Shown here: piece after piece, positions 38,239-47,553 of the stretch
How positions within the stretch are numbered: position 1 is the first letter of the stretch
How the letters are laid out: every line of letters begins with the position of its first letter
Assembly: GCA_000169395.1 (NCBI GenBank)
Contig: AAXZ01000004.1
Coordinates: 1-64,000, forward strand
Source: Rhodobacteraceae bacterium HTCC2150
GTDB taxonomy: Bacteria > Pseudomonadota > Alphaproteobacteria > Rhodobacterales > Rhodobacteraceae
Length of the DNA: 64,000 bases
Direction: 5' to 3'
The notes under the pieces: generated by a model
What the model was told of the DNA's origin: nothing
Seen by the model: only the letters and a program-made list of their open reading frames with translations
Database searches by the model: none
Position numbers and translations under genes: made by a program

Positions 38239-39882
38239 ATGACATTGAATCTGATGATGCCACAGGAACAAGACCTGAAACCACGGATCACCGTTTTTGG
38301 TGTTGGTGGTGCAGGTGGCAATGCTGTTAACAACATGATCGAAAAAGAGCTTGAGGGCGTCGATTTTGTTGTGGCGAACACAGATGCGCAAGCGTTGCAA
38401 CACGCCAAAGCCAGCCACCGTGTTCAAATGGGTATCAAAGTCACCGAAGGTTTGGGTGCCGGCGCGCGTCCACCAGTTGGCGCCGCAGCTGCTGAAGAAA
38501 GCATTGAGGAAATTGTTGATCACCTTGCTGGATCACACATGTGTTTCATCACGGCCGGTATGGGCGGTGGTACAGGCACAGGTGCTGCGCCAATCATTGC
38601 GCAAGCTGCACGTGAATTGGGCGTGTTGACCGTTGGTGTTGTGACGAAACCGTTTCAGTTTGAGGGTGCAAAACGTATGCGCCAAGCAGAAGACGGTGTT
38701 GAGCAACTTCAAAAAGTTGTCGATACACTGATCATTATTCCAAACCAAAACTTGTTCCGTTTGGCGAATGAAAAAACCACCTTTACCGAAGCCTTCGCAA
38801 TGGCCGATGACGTTTTGTACCAAGGTGTAAAGGGCGTGACTGATTTGATGGTCAAACCTGGTCTTATCAATCTGGACTTTGCTGATGTTCGTTCTGTCAT
38901 GGATGAGATGGGCAAAGCGATGATGGGTACAGGCGAGGCTACGGGCGAAGATCGTGCGATCCAAGCTGCTGAAAAAGCTATCGCTAACCCCCTACTGGAT
39001 GAAATCAGTCTACGTGGTGCACGCGGTGTTCTAATCAATATCACTGGCAGCCATGATCTGACATTGTTTGAATTGGACGAAGCCGCGAACCGCATTCGTG
39101 AAGAAGTCGATCCAAATGCAAACATCATTGTGGGTTCCACGATGGACGACACATTAGAAGGCGGCATGCGCGTTTCTGTTGTTGCAACAGGTATCGATGC
39201 CGCAGACGTCGTGCAGGAAATTCCAATTCCTCGCCGTCGTATTGCTGAACCTCTTCCAACGCCAGCACCAGTTGCCGAAGCACCGCGCGCTGAACCTGTA
39301 TTTGAAGAGCGCGAAGTTGCAGCGCAAAATACGGCAACCGACTTTGGTTTCCAATCGACACAACCAGCGGCTCGTGAAGTTCAAGCTGAGGCGGAACCAT
39401 CATTGTTTGCGGACATTCCAAAATCTGCATTTGAACCTGCGCCATCAACACGTAGCGTTGATATGCAAGACGATGAGTTGCCTGCACCTGTTTATGAACC
39501 TGCTGCACAACCTAGTTTTTCACAGCCAGCAATCGAGGCCGGAGCCGGTGATTTTGTAGCCCCACGTCGTGCTGCACCGGGAACGCCATCACCAGAAGCT
39601 ATGGATCGTTTGCGCAACGCTGTGGGTAAAGTGCCTGCGCGTGCTGCAGAACAACCAGCTGCACCAGCAGCAAGTGACGCTCGTGAGGAAAAACCACGCT
39701 TTGGTATCAACTCGTTGATCAATCGTATGACAGGGCACAATACTGAAACACCGCGTCCAGAAGCGCGCGTTCAACCTGGATTTACTCAGCGTCCAAGCCC
39801 TGCGCCTGAAACAGAAGCAGCCGTTGATGAAGATCAAGAGAAGATCGAAATTCCAGCATTTTTGCGCCGTCAAGCGAACTGA
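38239..39882 (+). CDS. ftsZ: cell division GTPase FtsZ
   Basis: 547 aa tubulin-like GTPase that forms the Z ring. GTP-binding [11 protein letters not shown] near 23-33, tubulin signature GGGTGTGA at 109-116, and the T7 loop [11 protein letters not shown]. After residue about 320 comes a long Pro/Glu/Ala-rich linker, then [11 protein letters not shown], the C-terminal tail that binds FtsA and other partners. The linker makes the protein longer than the E. coli form (383 aa), as is usual in alphaproteobacteria. Start at ATG 38239 with AGGCGGA upstream. Confidence 0.96.
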   Translation: MTLNLMMPQEQDLKPRITVFGVGGAGGNAVNNMIEKELEGVDFVVANTDAQALQHAKASHRVQMGIKVTEGLGAGARPPVGAAAAEESIEEIVDHLAGSHMCFITAGMGGGTGTGAAPIIAQAARELGVLTVGVVTKPFQFEGAKRMRQAEDGVEQLQKVVDTLIIIPNQNLFRLANEKTTFTEAFAMADDVLYQGVKGVTDLMVKPGLINLDFADVRSVMDEMGKAMMGTGEATGEDRAIQAAEKAIANPLLDEISLRGARGVLINITGSHDLTLFELDEAANRIREEVDPNANIIVGSTMDDTLEGGMRVSVVATGIDAADVVQEIPIPRRRIAEPLPTPAPVAEAPRAEPVFEEREVAAQNTATDFGFQSTQPAAREVQAEAEPSLFADIPKSAFEPAPSTRSVDMQDDELPAPVYEPAAQPSFSQPAIEAGAGDFVAPRRAAPGTPSPEAMDRLRNAVGKVPARAAEQPAAPAASDAREEKPRFGINSLINRMTGHNTETPRPEARVQPGFTQRPSPAPETEAAVDEDQEKIEIPAFLRRQAN

Positions 39883-39910
39883 TTTAGTAAAATATGTCAG
39901 AATTGTGACG

Positions 39911-39942
39911 AAGCGGCCCTCTGTAAAGGGGCCGCTTTTTTC
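39911..39942 (+). terminator. rho-independent terminator after ftsZ
   Basis: AAGCGGCCC (39911-39919) pairs with GGGCCGCTT (39928-39936), then TTTTT, 28 bases after the ftsZ stop; marks the end of the division transcript before lpxC. Confidence 0.85.
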
Positions 39943-40105
39943 GTATTTAAAACAATTACATGTTTGGGTGCGAATACCATCTTAGGCAAATTTCCGCGCA
40001 CTCAATCTGATTCTTGTTTCAAAGCGTTGCAAAGATTGAATTGAGAATGGCCCCTCGCTTAGATATGCACGTTCAGGAATTGCTGCGTCTGCAAATGGGG
40101 TTATT

Positions 40106-41029
40106 TTGCAAAATACGATAAAATCATCGATTACGTTTACTGGACAGGGCTTACACTCTGGCCACGCGGTTTCTGTTACCCTGCACCCTGCGGCCGCCGA
40201 AAGTGGTATTTGGTTCCGTCGTACTGACGTTGATTCTGAGGTGGGTTATATCAAGGCGCACTGGGATGCAGTGAACGCCTCACAACTTTGCACGTTGTTG
40301 GTAAATGAACATGGTGTCAGCCTTTCAACCGTTGAACACATCATGGCGGCTTTAGCTGGTTGCGGTGTGCATAATGTAATGATCGAAGTTGACGCAAACG
40401 AAGTGCCGATCCTTGATGGTAGCGCGGCACCTTTCGTGGAAAAAATTCTGGCGGCTGGCATTGTTGCCCAAAACGCACCTGTTCGTGCAATCGAAGTTTT
40501 ACGCAGTGTTGTGGTCGATAATGGACGCGGCAGCGCGCGTTTAGACCCTGCACAGGAAATGTCGATTGAATTCACAATTGATTTTGATGCAGCTGCAATC
40601 GGTCGCCAAAACAAAGTTCTAAAGATGGCCAACGGCGCCTTTATCAAAGAACTAAGTGATAGTCGTACATTTTGTTTGGCTTCAGACGTGGATGCCATGC
40701 ATGCTGCGGGCCTTGCCAAGGGCGGCACGATGGAAAACGCCGTTGTTGTTGACGGTGCTGATGTTCTTTCACCCGGTGGTTTGCGCCACGCTGACGAGGC
40801 TGTTCGCCACAAAATGTTGGATGCCATGGGCGATCTAATGTTGGCTGGCGGCCCGATTTTGGGTCGTTATACGGGAATCAAATCCGGTCATGCGTTAACA
40901 AATCTTTTGTTGCGTAAATTGTTTTCTGACCCGGAAAACTATCGAATGATCACTTGTGACGACGCCGTTTCTGAAAATCTCCCAGGCTCTGGTATAGATT
41001 CATCCGATCTTCTGCGCTCATATTCATAA
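40106..41029 (+). CDS. lpxC: UDP-3-O-acyl-N-acetylglucosamine deacetylase LpxC
   Basis: 307 aa zinc amidase, committed step of lipid A synthesis. Family marks: TGQGLHSGHAVSV, STVEHIMAALAGCGV with zinc-ligand His, DANEVPILDGSAAPFV, SRTFCLASDVDAM and RHKMLDAMGDLMLAG with further metal ligands. The start appears to be TTG at 40106 because the LpxC N-terminus (MQNTIKSSITFTGQG) begins there and a GGGG lies 5 bases upstream; the nearby ATG (40095) is out of frame and soon stops. Confidence 0.92.
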   Translation: MQNTIKSSITFTGQGLHSGHAVSVTLHPAAAESGIWFRRTDVDSEVGYIKAHWDAVNASQLCTLLVNEHGVSLSTVEHIMAALAGCGVHNVMIEVDANEVPILDGSAAPFVEKILAAGIVAQNAPVRAIEVLRSVVVDNGRGSARLDPAQEMSIEFTIDFDAAAIGRQNKVLKMANGAFIKELSDSRTFCLASDVDAMHAAGLAKGGTMENAVVVDGADVLSPGGLRHADEAVRHKMLDAMGDLMLAGGPILGRYTGIKSGHALTNLLLRKLFSDPENYRMITCDDAVSENLPGSGIDSSDLLRSYS

Positions 41030-41135
41030 AATCGACAACAAGACCGTTTTGCATAGGATTTTTCTGTGTTAAAGCATTGGGTATATAGAGCCATATTTTT
41101 TGGCGGTTGATAACAATGGATGGGGTAATAAGCGC

Positions 41136-41972
41136 ATGCAGCGCAAGAAAACTCTACATATAGTGGGTGGTGTCCTGATGCTAGCAAGCGTTACAGCTTG
41201 CAGTCGGTTAGGCAATAAAGAACCCGTATACGACAACTTACCGGCACGCAGTATTTTCACTTTGGCTGAGCAAAAGCTTGAAGAAAAAGAGCCAGAAAAA
41301 GCGGCCAAAATTTTTGGTGAAATCGAACGACTGTATCCGTATTCGGATTTGGCAAAGCGTGCTCTGATTATGCAAGCTTTCTCCTATCATAAAGATAAAG
41401 ACTACGAAAATAGTCGTATCGCGGCACAACGGTTTATCGATTTTTATCCAGCTGACGAAGATGCGGCATATGCCGAATATTTGTTGGCGCTTAGCTATTA
41501 TGATCAGATCGATGAAGTTGGTCGGGATCAAGGTTTGACGTTCCAAGCCTTGCAAGGATTGCGCACAGTTATCGAAAGATATCCTGATACGGAGTATGCA
41601 AAATCGGCCATTCTGAAATTTGACTTGGCTTTTGACCACTTGGCAGCCAAGGAAATGGAAATCGGGCGCTATTATCTGAAACGCGATCACTATACGTCTG
41701 CGATCAACCGTTTTCGTGTTGTTGTCGAAGATTTCCAAACAACGGCACATACCGCTGAGGCACTTTATCGTTTGATCGAGGCCTATTTGGCTTTGGGTCT
41801 GGCAGATGAAGCACAGACAGCTGGTGCAATTCTTGGTCACAATTTCCAAAGTACCGAATGGTATGATGATGGTTTCAGATTGTTGACCGGCAAAGGTCTT
41901 GAACCCAAGGTACGTGGCAAAAATTGGCTGTCGGGCGTTTACCGCCAGATGATCAAAGGCAAATGGTTGTAA
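41136..41972 (+). CDS. bamD: outer membrane assembly lipoprotein BamD
   Basis: 278 aa lipoprotein of the beta-barrel assembly machine. Signal peptide with lipobox VTAC, Cys22 being the lipidation site. Then tetratricopeptide repeats: EKAAKIFGEIERLYPYSDLA, DYENSRIAAQRFIDFYPADE, LRTVIERYPDTEYA and YTSAINRFRVVVEDFQTT. Start chosen at ATG 41136, just ahead of the basic-hydrophobic signal; an in-frame start 12 codons upstream exists. Followed by a hairpin before recN. Confidence 0.92.
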   Translation: MQRKKTLHIVGGVLMLASVTACSRLGNKEPVYDNLPARSIFTLAEQKLEEKEPEKAAKIFGEIERLYPYSDLAKRALIMQAFSYHKDKDYENSRIAAQRFIDFYPADEDAAYAEYLLALSYYDQIDEVGRDQGLTFQALQGLRTVIERYPDTEYAKSAILKFDLAFDHLAAKEMEIGRYYLKRDHYTSAINRFRVVVEDFQTTAHTAEALYRLIEAYLALGLADEAQTAGAILGHNFQSTEWYDDGFRLLTGKGLEPKVRGKNWLSGVYRQMIKGKWL

Positions 41973-41975
41973 GAC

Positions 41976-42000
41976 AAGGGGCGTGGTGTCACGCCCTTTT
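41976..42000 (+). terminator. hairpin between bamD and recN
   Basis: AAGGGGCGTG and CACGCCCTTT pair (one G-T) around GTGT, followed by T then GGGG. Moderate terminator or processing site three bases after the bamD stop. Confidence 0.5.
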
Positions 42001-42013
42001 GGGGTAAAGAACG

Positions 42014-43663
42014 ATGCTGCGGGCGCTTGAAATCCGGGACATGCTAATCATTGAGCGGTTGGAACTTGCATTCCAGCCGGGTTTAAACGTGTTAACTGGT
42101 GAAACAGGCGCAGGGAAATCTATCCTTCTGGATTCATTGGGTTTTGTTCTTGGTTGGCGGGGGCGTGCCGAACTTGTTCGTGCAGGTGCGGATCAGGGCG
42201 AGGTCACCGCAGAATTTGATTTAACACCTGAACACCCGGCGCAAAGCGTTTTGGCAGAAGCCGGATTGCCCACAGGCGAAACACTTATCTTACGACGCAC
42301 AAATTCCAAAGACGGCCGGAAAACGGCCTATGTAAACGACCGTCGATGTTCGGGCGAAGTATTACGCGCATTGTCCGATGTGTTGGTTGAATTGCATGGC
42401 CAACACGATGATCGTGGCTTGTTAAATCCGCGTGGGCACCGGCAATTGTTGGATCAGTTTGCGAATTGCAGTTCATTGTTGGACCGTGTGCGATCTGATT
42501 GGCGTGCCGTTGCAGCAGCACAAAAAGAGTTACAAAAGGCGGAAACAGCGCTGGCTGCAGTTCGTGAAGAAGAAGAATTTTTGCGACATGCCTTGGGTGA
42601 ACTGGATCAGCTTGATCCGCAGCAAGGCGAAGATCAGGAACTAGATGCAAAACGACGTTTAATGCAATCAGCCGAGCGCATTCGTGACGATATTACGAAG
42701 GCCCACAATGCATTGGGCAGTGATGGCGCCGAAGGATCGATGGATGACGCGGCGCGATGGTTGGATGATGTCGCCAACAAGGCTGAGGGGCAGTTGGATG
42801 CGCCGTTGGCCGCGTTAAGTCGTGCATTAAATGAATTGGCCGAGGCCCAGCAGGGCATCGAATCCTGCATGCAAAACCTGTCTTTTGATACAAGCGAGCT
42901 GGAAATGACCGAAGAGCGGTTGTTCGCCATTCGTGACCTAGCCCGAAAACACAATGTTCAACCAGATGATCTGGGTGGGTTTGCACAAACCGTTCGCAAT
43001 AAAATTGCGGATTTGGACAGTGGCAGTAAAAACATCAGTGCCCTTCGCACTGCCTTGAGTGATGCGCAAACGGCCTATGATGTTTCAGCCGGGAAACTTA
43101 GCGAAGTGCGACGCAAGGCGGGTGCAAAACTGGATCGCGCGATGGCCGCCGAACTTGCGCCGCTGAAAATGGAACGCGCCGTTTTTGCTACGGGAATAGA
43201 ATGTGATGAAGCCGGGCCTGAAGGTCGTGATCTGGTGGCGTTTAGTGTAGCCACAAACCCGGGTGCGCCAGCAGGTGCATTGAACAAAATTGCCTCGGGT
43301 GGTGAATTATCGCGATTTTTATTGGCGTTGAAGGTTTGTTTGACAGCAGGCACGGCTGGATTAACACTCATATTTGATGAAATTGATCGCGGTGTTGGCG
43401 GGGCAACGGCAGATGCTGTTGGGCGTCGTTTGGCAGAATTGTCAAAGTCTGCACAAATTTTGGTCGTTACGCATTCACCACAAGTTGCAGCCCTTGGTGG
43501 GCACCACTGGCGCGTTGAAAAGAACGTCATAAACGATGTGACAACATCCAATGTTGTGCCGCTGGATCAGGTGGAACGGGTGGATGAAATCGCCAGAATG
43601 CTGGCGGGTGATCGAGTAACTGATGCTGCGCGCGAAGCTGCGCGTGCACTTTTGACGCCATAA
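42014..43663 (+). CDS. recN: DNA repair protein RecN
   Basis: 549 aa SMC-like ATPase of double-strand break repair. N-terminal Walker A GETGAGKSILLDSLG (near 29-43), a long coiled-coil middle (residues about 150-350), the ABC signature ASGGELSRFLLALK, Walker B LIFDEIDRGVGG and VTHSPQVAALG. Eleven bases before the ClC channel gene, so probably co-transcribed with it. Confidence 0.94.
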   Translation: MLRALEIRDMLIIERLELAFQPGLNVLTGETGAGKSILLDSLGFVLGWRGRAELVRAGADQGEVTAEFDLTPEHPAQSVLAEAGLPTGETLILRRTNSKDGRKTAYVNDRRCSGEVLRALSDVLVELHGQHDDRGLLNPRGHRQLLDQFANCSSLLDRVRSDWRAVAAAQKELQKAETALAAVREEEEFLRHALGELDQLDPQQGEDQELDAKRRLMQSAERIRDDITKAHNALGSDGAEGSMDDAARWLDDVANKAEGQLDAPLAALSRALNELAEAQQGIESCMQNLSFDTSELEMTEERLFAIRDLARKHNVQPDDLGGFAQTVRNKIADLDSGSKNISALRTALSDAQTAYDVSAGKLSEVRRKAGAKLDRAMAAELAPLKMERAVFATGIECDEAGPEGRDLVAFSVATNPGAPAGALNKIASGGELSRFLLALKVCLTAGTAGLTLIFDEIDRGVGGATADAVGRRLAELSKSAQILVVTHSPQVAALGGHHWRVEKNVINDVTTSNVVPLDQVERVDEIARMLAGDRVTDAAREAARALLTP

Positions 43664-43674
43664 GGAACCCTCAT

Positions 43675-45345
43675 ATGGCTGACAAAGAACAACCCAAAGT
43701 CGCCACTGAGATGAAGAAGCAGGCTGGACAGGGCGTAATGCCGAACAGCGGCCCCAATCACATGACTTTTTGGAGCATTGCGCTGTTTTTGGGCATGGCT
43801 TGTGGGTTGATTTCAGTAGGATTTCGGTTGGCAATCGAGCAACTGCAACGTTTTTTCTATAGTGCTGATGATGTTATGTTGGCCTCGGCCGCACAAGAAT
43901 TGCCTTGGTATACGATTGTTTTTGTGCCGATTTTGGGCGGGCTTACCGTTGGTTTAATCCTCCATTTTTTCAACAAAGGCCGCCCTGCACAGGGTGTCGC
44001 TGAGGTTATACAAGGCGCCGCAATGAACGAGGGGCGGGTTTCTGTCCGTGCAGGTATCGCCTCGGCTGTTGCGGCAATTATCACGCTTTCAACGGGCGGT
44101 TCTAGCGGGCGCGAGGGGCCAATTGTTCACTTGGCGGCGGTGATATCGTCGTTTTTTTCCAATCGTTTGAATGCCAATGGCATAACGGCACGTGATTTAT
44201 TGGGCTGTGCCGTTGCAGCCGCTGTTTCGGCAATGTTTAACGCACCGATTGCCGGCGCGGTCTTCGCGATGGAGGTGATCTTGCGGCATTTCGCGCTGCA
44301 CGCTTTCGCCCCTATTGTCATTGCTGCGGTGGCTGGCACCGTTGTGAACCGCATGGTTTTCGGCAACGCAACGGAATATGCCTCGATCGAGGTCACCGCG
44401 TTTGAATTCTATCTCGAATTACCTGCGTTTTTATTGCTGGGGCTATTTTGCGGTATTCTAGCAGTGGCGCAAATGCGTGCGGTTTTTTGGACGGACGATT
44501 TTGCCAGCAGAATGATGGAAAAGGCCAAGTTGCCGACGTTTTTGCGGCCGATGATTGCAGGAATATTCCTAGGTCTGTTGGCCCTTCAGTTTCCACATAT
44601 TATTGGTGTGGGCTATGAAACAACATCCCAAGCGCTTGCAGGTGAGATGCTGTTCTATGAGGCGGTCGTTTTTGCGATCCTGAAACTGATTGCGGTGGCC
44701 ATAACCCTAGGTGGTCGAATGGGTGGTGGGATATTTACACCGTCTCTTATGCTAGGCGCACTTGGCGGGTTGGCGTTTGGCACCATTGCCACCGGTATTT
44801 TTCCACTTTTTTTTGGCTCTCACACGCTTTATGCGCTTGCCGGTATGGGTGCGGTGGCGGCTGCGGTGCTAGGCGCGCCACTTTCGACGACATTGATTGT
44901 TTTCGAACTGACAGGTGATTGGCATACCGGCTTGGCGGTTTTGGTTGCTGTATCTATGTCAACGGCCTTGGCCAGTCGTTTTGTTGATCACTCTTTCTTT
45001 CTGACGATGCTGGAACGGCGAAACATTCACCTTGCGGCTGGACCGCAATCTTATTTGTTGGCAATGTTTTCTGTGGCGACTGTTATGCGTGCACGAAACA
45101 CTGAAAGAGCCGCTGATGACGATGCTTGTTGGGAATTGGTGGAACAAGGCGTCTATGTCGATGGCAACGCGACGTTAGAGGCGGCAATGCCTTTGTTTGA
45201 ACGCACTGATTTGGATTTCATCCCTGTTGTCACCTTGGCAGGAGAGGATCAGCCGCCTGAATTATGGGGCGCGTTATTCCAAGTGGATGCGTTACGGGCA
45301 TATAATCAGGCGATGCGGGACACGGCCGCCGAGGAACACTCGTAA
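43675..45345 (+). CDS. ClC-family chloride channel/antiporter
   Basis: 556 aa polytopic membrane protein. Selectivity-filter motifs of the family are visible: GGSSGREGPIVHLA (GxxGREGP), ITLGGRMGGGIFTPSLMLGA (GxFxP) and the AEVIQGAAM segment in place of the classical GSGIP. ClC proteins move Cl- (often in exchange for H+). The last 90 residues contain a CBS-like stretch (VYVDGNATLEAAMPLFERTD, FIPVV) that may be half of a regulatory pair. Ribosome site AAGGAA precedes the ATG. Confidence 0.88.
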   Translation: MADKEQPKVATEMKKQAGQGVMPNSGPNHMTFWSIALFLGMACGLISVGFRLAIEQLQRFFYSADDVMLASAAQELPWYTIVFVPILGGLTVGLILHFFNKGRPAQGVAEVIQGAAMNEGRVSVRAGIASAVAAIITLSTGGSSGREGPIVHLAAVISSFFSNRLNANGITARDLLGCAVAAAVSAMFNAPIAGAVFAMEVILRHFALHAFAPIVIAAVAGTVVNRMVFGNATEYASIEVTAFEFYLELPAFLLLGLFCGILAVAQMRAVFWTDDFASRMMEKAKLPTFLRPMIAGIFLGLLALQFPHIIGVGYETTSQALAGEMLFYEAVVFAILKLIAVAITLGGRMGGGIFTPSLMLGALGGLAFGTIATGIFPLFFGSHTLYALAGMGAVAAAVLGAPLSTTLIVFELTGDWHTGLAVLVAVSMSTALASRFVDHSFFLTMLERRNIHLAAGPQSYLLAMFSVATVMRARNTERAADDDACWELVEQGVYVDGNATLEAAMPLFERTDLDFIPVVTLAGEDQPPELWGALFQVDALRAYNQAMRDTAAEEHS

Positions 45346-45350
45346 CCCAA

Positions 45351-45692
45351 TTACAATTCTTCGACTGTCGCTTTGTCTGAATGAAAGGCAAGATAGTTCT
45401 TAATTTCAGCCACTTCTTTTATTGGGTTTTCATAGGACCATGCCGCGTCTTTGATGGGTCCGCTTTTGGCAATGATCGAATAATAGGTTGCCTGACCTTT
45501 GTGAGGGCACTGACTTTCCTTGGTTGATTTGTCGAAGAAATCCATCGCGATGTCAGCTCTATTGAAGTAAATGATTGGTGGATGACCACCTTCTGACAAT
45601 TCCAAAACTTCGTCAGCCTCACCCAAAACAGCGCCGCCCGCTCGCAAAACATAGCTTCCGGTTAGTTTCTTGATTTTGATGTGCGTCGTCAT
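45351..45692 (-). CDS. DUF427 family protein
   Basis: 113 aa. DUF427 marks: VLRAGGAVLGEADEVLEL, PPIIYFNRADIAMDF, the CPHKGQATYYSI stretch, and DAAWSYENP. The small cytoplasmic family has a beta fold of unproven function. Start at ATG 45692, preceded by GGGGGA; the frame runs seven codons further upstream without a good site. Ends convergently, six bases from the ClC gene. Confidence 0.85.
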   Translation of the reverse strand: MTTHIKIKKLTGSYVLRAGGAVLGEADEVLELSEGGHPPIIYFNRADIAMDFFDKSTKESQCPHKGQATYYSIIAKSGPIKDAAWSYENPIKEVAEIKNYLAFHSDKATVEEL

Positions 45693-45750
45693 TTTAGTCC
45701 CCCATTTCGCCAAAGGCTAATCGTAGAGGTCCATTTTTCAAAGCTTTTTG

Positions 45751-47553
45751 TTAACGCGACCCAAGACTTGATGTCACTTCAATCAACCACTTTTGGGTTT
45801 TGGCATTAACCAGTGGCATCAACGTTTCGGCAACTTTGGCATGGTAAGTGTCCAACCAAACCAGTTCTGCTTTGGTCAATAAGTCCATGTCGATAAGGCG
45901 ACGATCAATGGGGGCAAGGGTAATGGTTTCAAAATCCAACATTGCACGATCATCGCCGTCTTTGACAGATTCCGCGTTCTTAATAACCACAAGGTTTTCA
46001 ATACGAATGCCAAAGGCACCTGTCTGATAATAGCTAGGTTCATTGGAAAGGATCATACCGGGTTCAAGCGGCACGTCGGATACCTTGGAAATTCGGGCTG
46101 GGCCTTCGTGAACACATAAATACACGCCAACGCCGTGACCCGTGCCGTGATCATAATCCATACCAGCCGCCCAAAGAGGGGTGCGCGCCAATGCGTCTAA
46201 ATCACGCCCCGCAAGGCCAGAAGGCCAGCGTGCCAGTGACAATGCGATCATGCCTTTTAGAACGAGCGTAAAGGCTTTTTTCTGCTCAACGTTGACCGTT
46301 CCGGTGGATATCGTACGCGTAATGTCCGTTGTGCCATCCAGATACTGGCCACCGCTGTCGACCAACAACAATTCGCCAGGGGTAATTACCCGATTGGTGT
46401 CCTCGGTTACGCGATAGTGCACGATTGCGCCATGTGGCCCTGAACCGCAAATGGTTTCAAAACTAATGTCGCGTAGTTTTCCTGTGGCGCTGCGCAAACC
46501 TTCAAGCTTTTTCACGACGTCAATTTCAGTCAAGCGGCCTTGGGGCGCTGTTTCATCCAGCCAACACAAGAATTCAGCCATAACAGCACCATCGCGGATA
46601 TGCGCAGCAGTGGTGTTGGCAATTTCGGTCGCGTTCTTTTTGGCCTTGGGTAGAACGACAGGGTCATCTGCCCGAACAATGTTTGCGCTTATTGCATCAA
46701 AGACCGCCACTGGGGCACTTGATGAATCCACTCGAACAGTGCCTTCCAACATTCTCAAAGCTTCTGGAAACTGGGCGATGTCTTGGCATTTTATTTCTGG
46801 ATCGAAATGATCGATTACGTCGATCAGTTTGTCTGGATCCGCAAATAACGCAACTTTACCCATCGCATCAATGATTGCAAAACCATGCATAACCGGATTG
46901 CGTGGAATATCAGTGCCGCGAATATTTAGTAACCACGCCAAACTGTCTGGCAAAGTAATGACCGCGTGATCTTGGCCCGACAGACGTAAAGTCTCTGCGA
47001 TACGCTGGCGTTTTGAAGCGTGACTTTCACCAGCCATATCAATTGGATATGCGATGGCTTTGCCCTTTGGCGGGGCAGGGCGGTCCTGCCAAATCTTATC
47101 AATAAGATTGTCCAGCGGCACCATTGTAATTTGCTGTGTTGAAAGTGTAGCGGTTAGTTCAGCGATTTCTTTTTCCGTGTGCAACCAAGGATCAAACCCA
47201 ACACGACCACCTTGGGGAAGGGTTGAACCAAGCCAGTTCGACAGTTTTGTTTCGGGCCAGTTAACGGGCGAAAAATCAGACAATGAAATTTGATCGCGCA
47301 CTTGCAAACGATACCGACCGTCAATGAAAACACCCGCCGTATCCATCGTGATAGCAGCAAACCCTGCGCTGCCAGTAAAACCGGTTAGAAAAGCGAGGCG
47401 TTCATCACAAGGCGCAACGTACTCACCCTGATAAGCATCAGCACGCGGCACCAGATAGGCCGTAACATCGTTTTCGCGCATCGTTTGCCGTAACGCGGCC
47501 AACCGAGGTGGGCCGTTTTTAGGATCTGTGGTAACCGCGAAATTTTGAAACAT
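45751..47553 (-). CDS. pepP: Xaa-Pro aminopeptidase (M24B, aminopeptidase P)
   Basis: 600 aa metallopeptidase that releases N-terminal residues before proline. Two creatinase-like N-terminal domains precede the pita-bread domain, which holds the metal ligands: LLVDSGGQYLDGTTDITRT (two Asp), GTGHGVGVYL (His) and LSNEPSYYQ (Glu). The length fits the three-domain form found in eukaryotes and many alphaproteobacteria. Its ATG overlaps the cobT stop by one base (TAATG), so the two are coupled. Confidence 0.92.
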   Translation of the reverse strand: MFQNFAVTTDPKNGPPRLAALRQTMRENDVTAYLVPRADAYQGEYVAPCDERLAFLTGFTGSAGFAAITMDTAGVFIDGRYRLQVRDQISLSDFSPVNWPETKLSNWLGSTLPQGGRVGFDPWLHTEKEIAELTATLSTQQITMVPLDNLIDKIWQDRPAPPKGKAIAYPIDMAGESHASKRQRIAETLRLSGQDHAVITLPDSLAWLLNIRGTDIPRNPVMHGFAIIDAMGKVALFADPDKLIDVIDHFDPEIKCQDIAQFPEALRMLEGTVRVDSSSAPVAVFDAISANIVRADDPVVLPKAKKNATEIANTTAAHIRDGAVMAEFLCWLDETAPQGRLTEIDVVKKLEGLRSATGKLRDISFETICGSGPHGAIVHYRVTEDTNRVITPGELLLVDSGGQYLDGTTDITRTISTGTVNVEQKKAFTLVLKGMIALSLARWPSGLAGRDLDALARTPLWAAGMDYDHGTGHGVGVYLCVHEGPARISKVSDVPLEPGMILSNEPSYYQTGAFGIRIENLVVIKNAESVKDGDDRAMLDFETITLAPIDRRLIDMDLLTKAELVWLDTYHAKVAETLMPLVNAKTQKWLIEVTSSLGSR

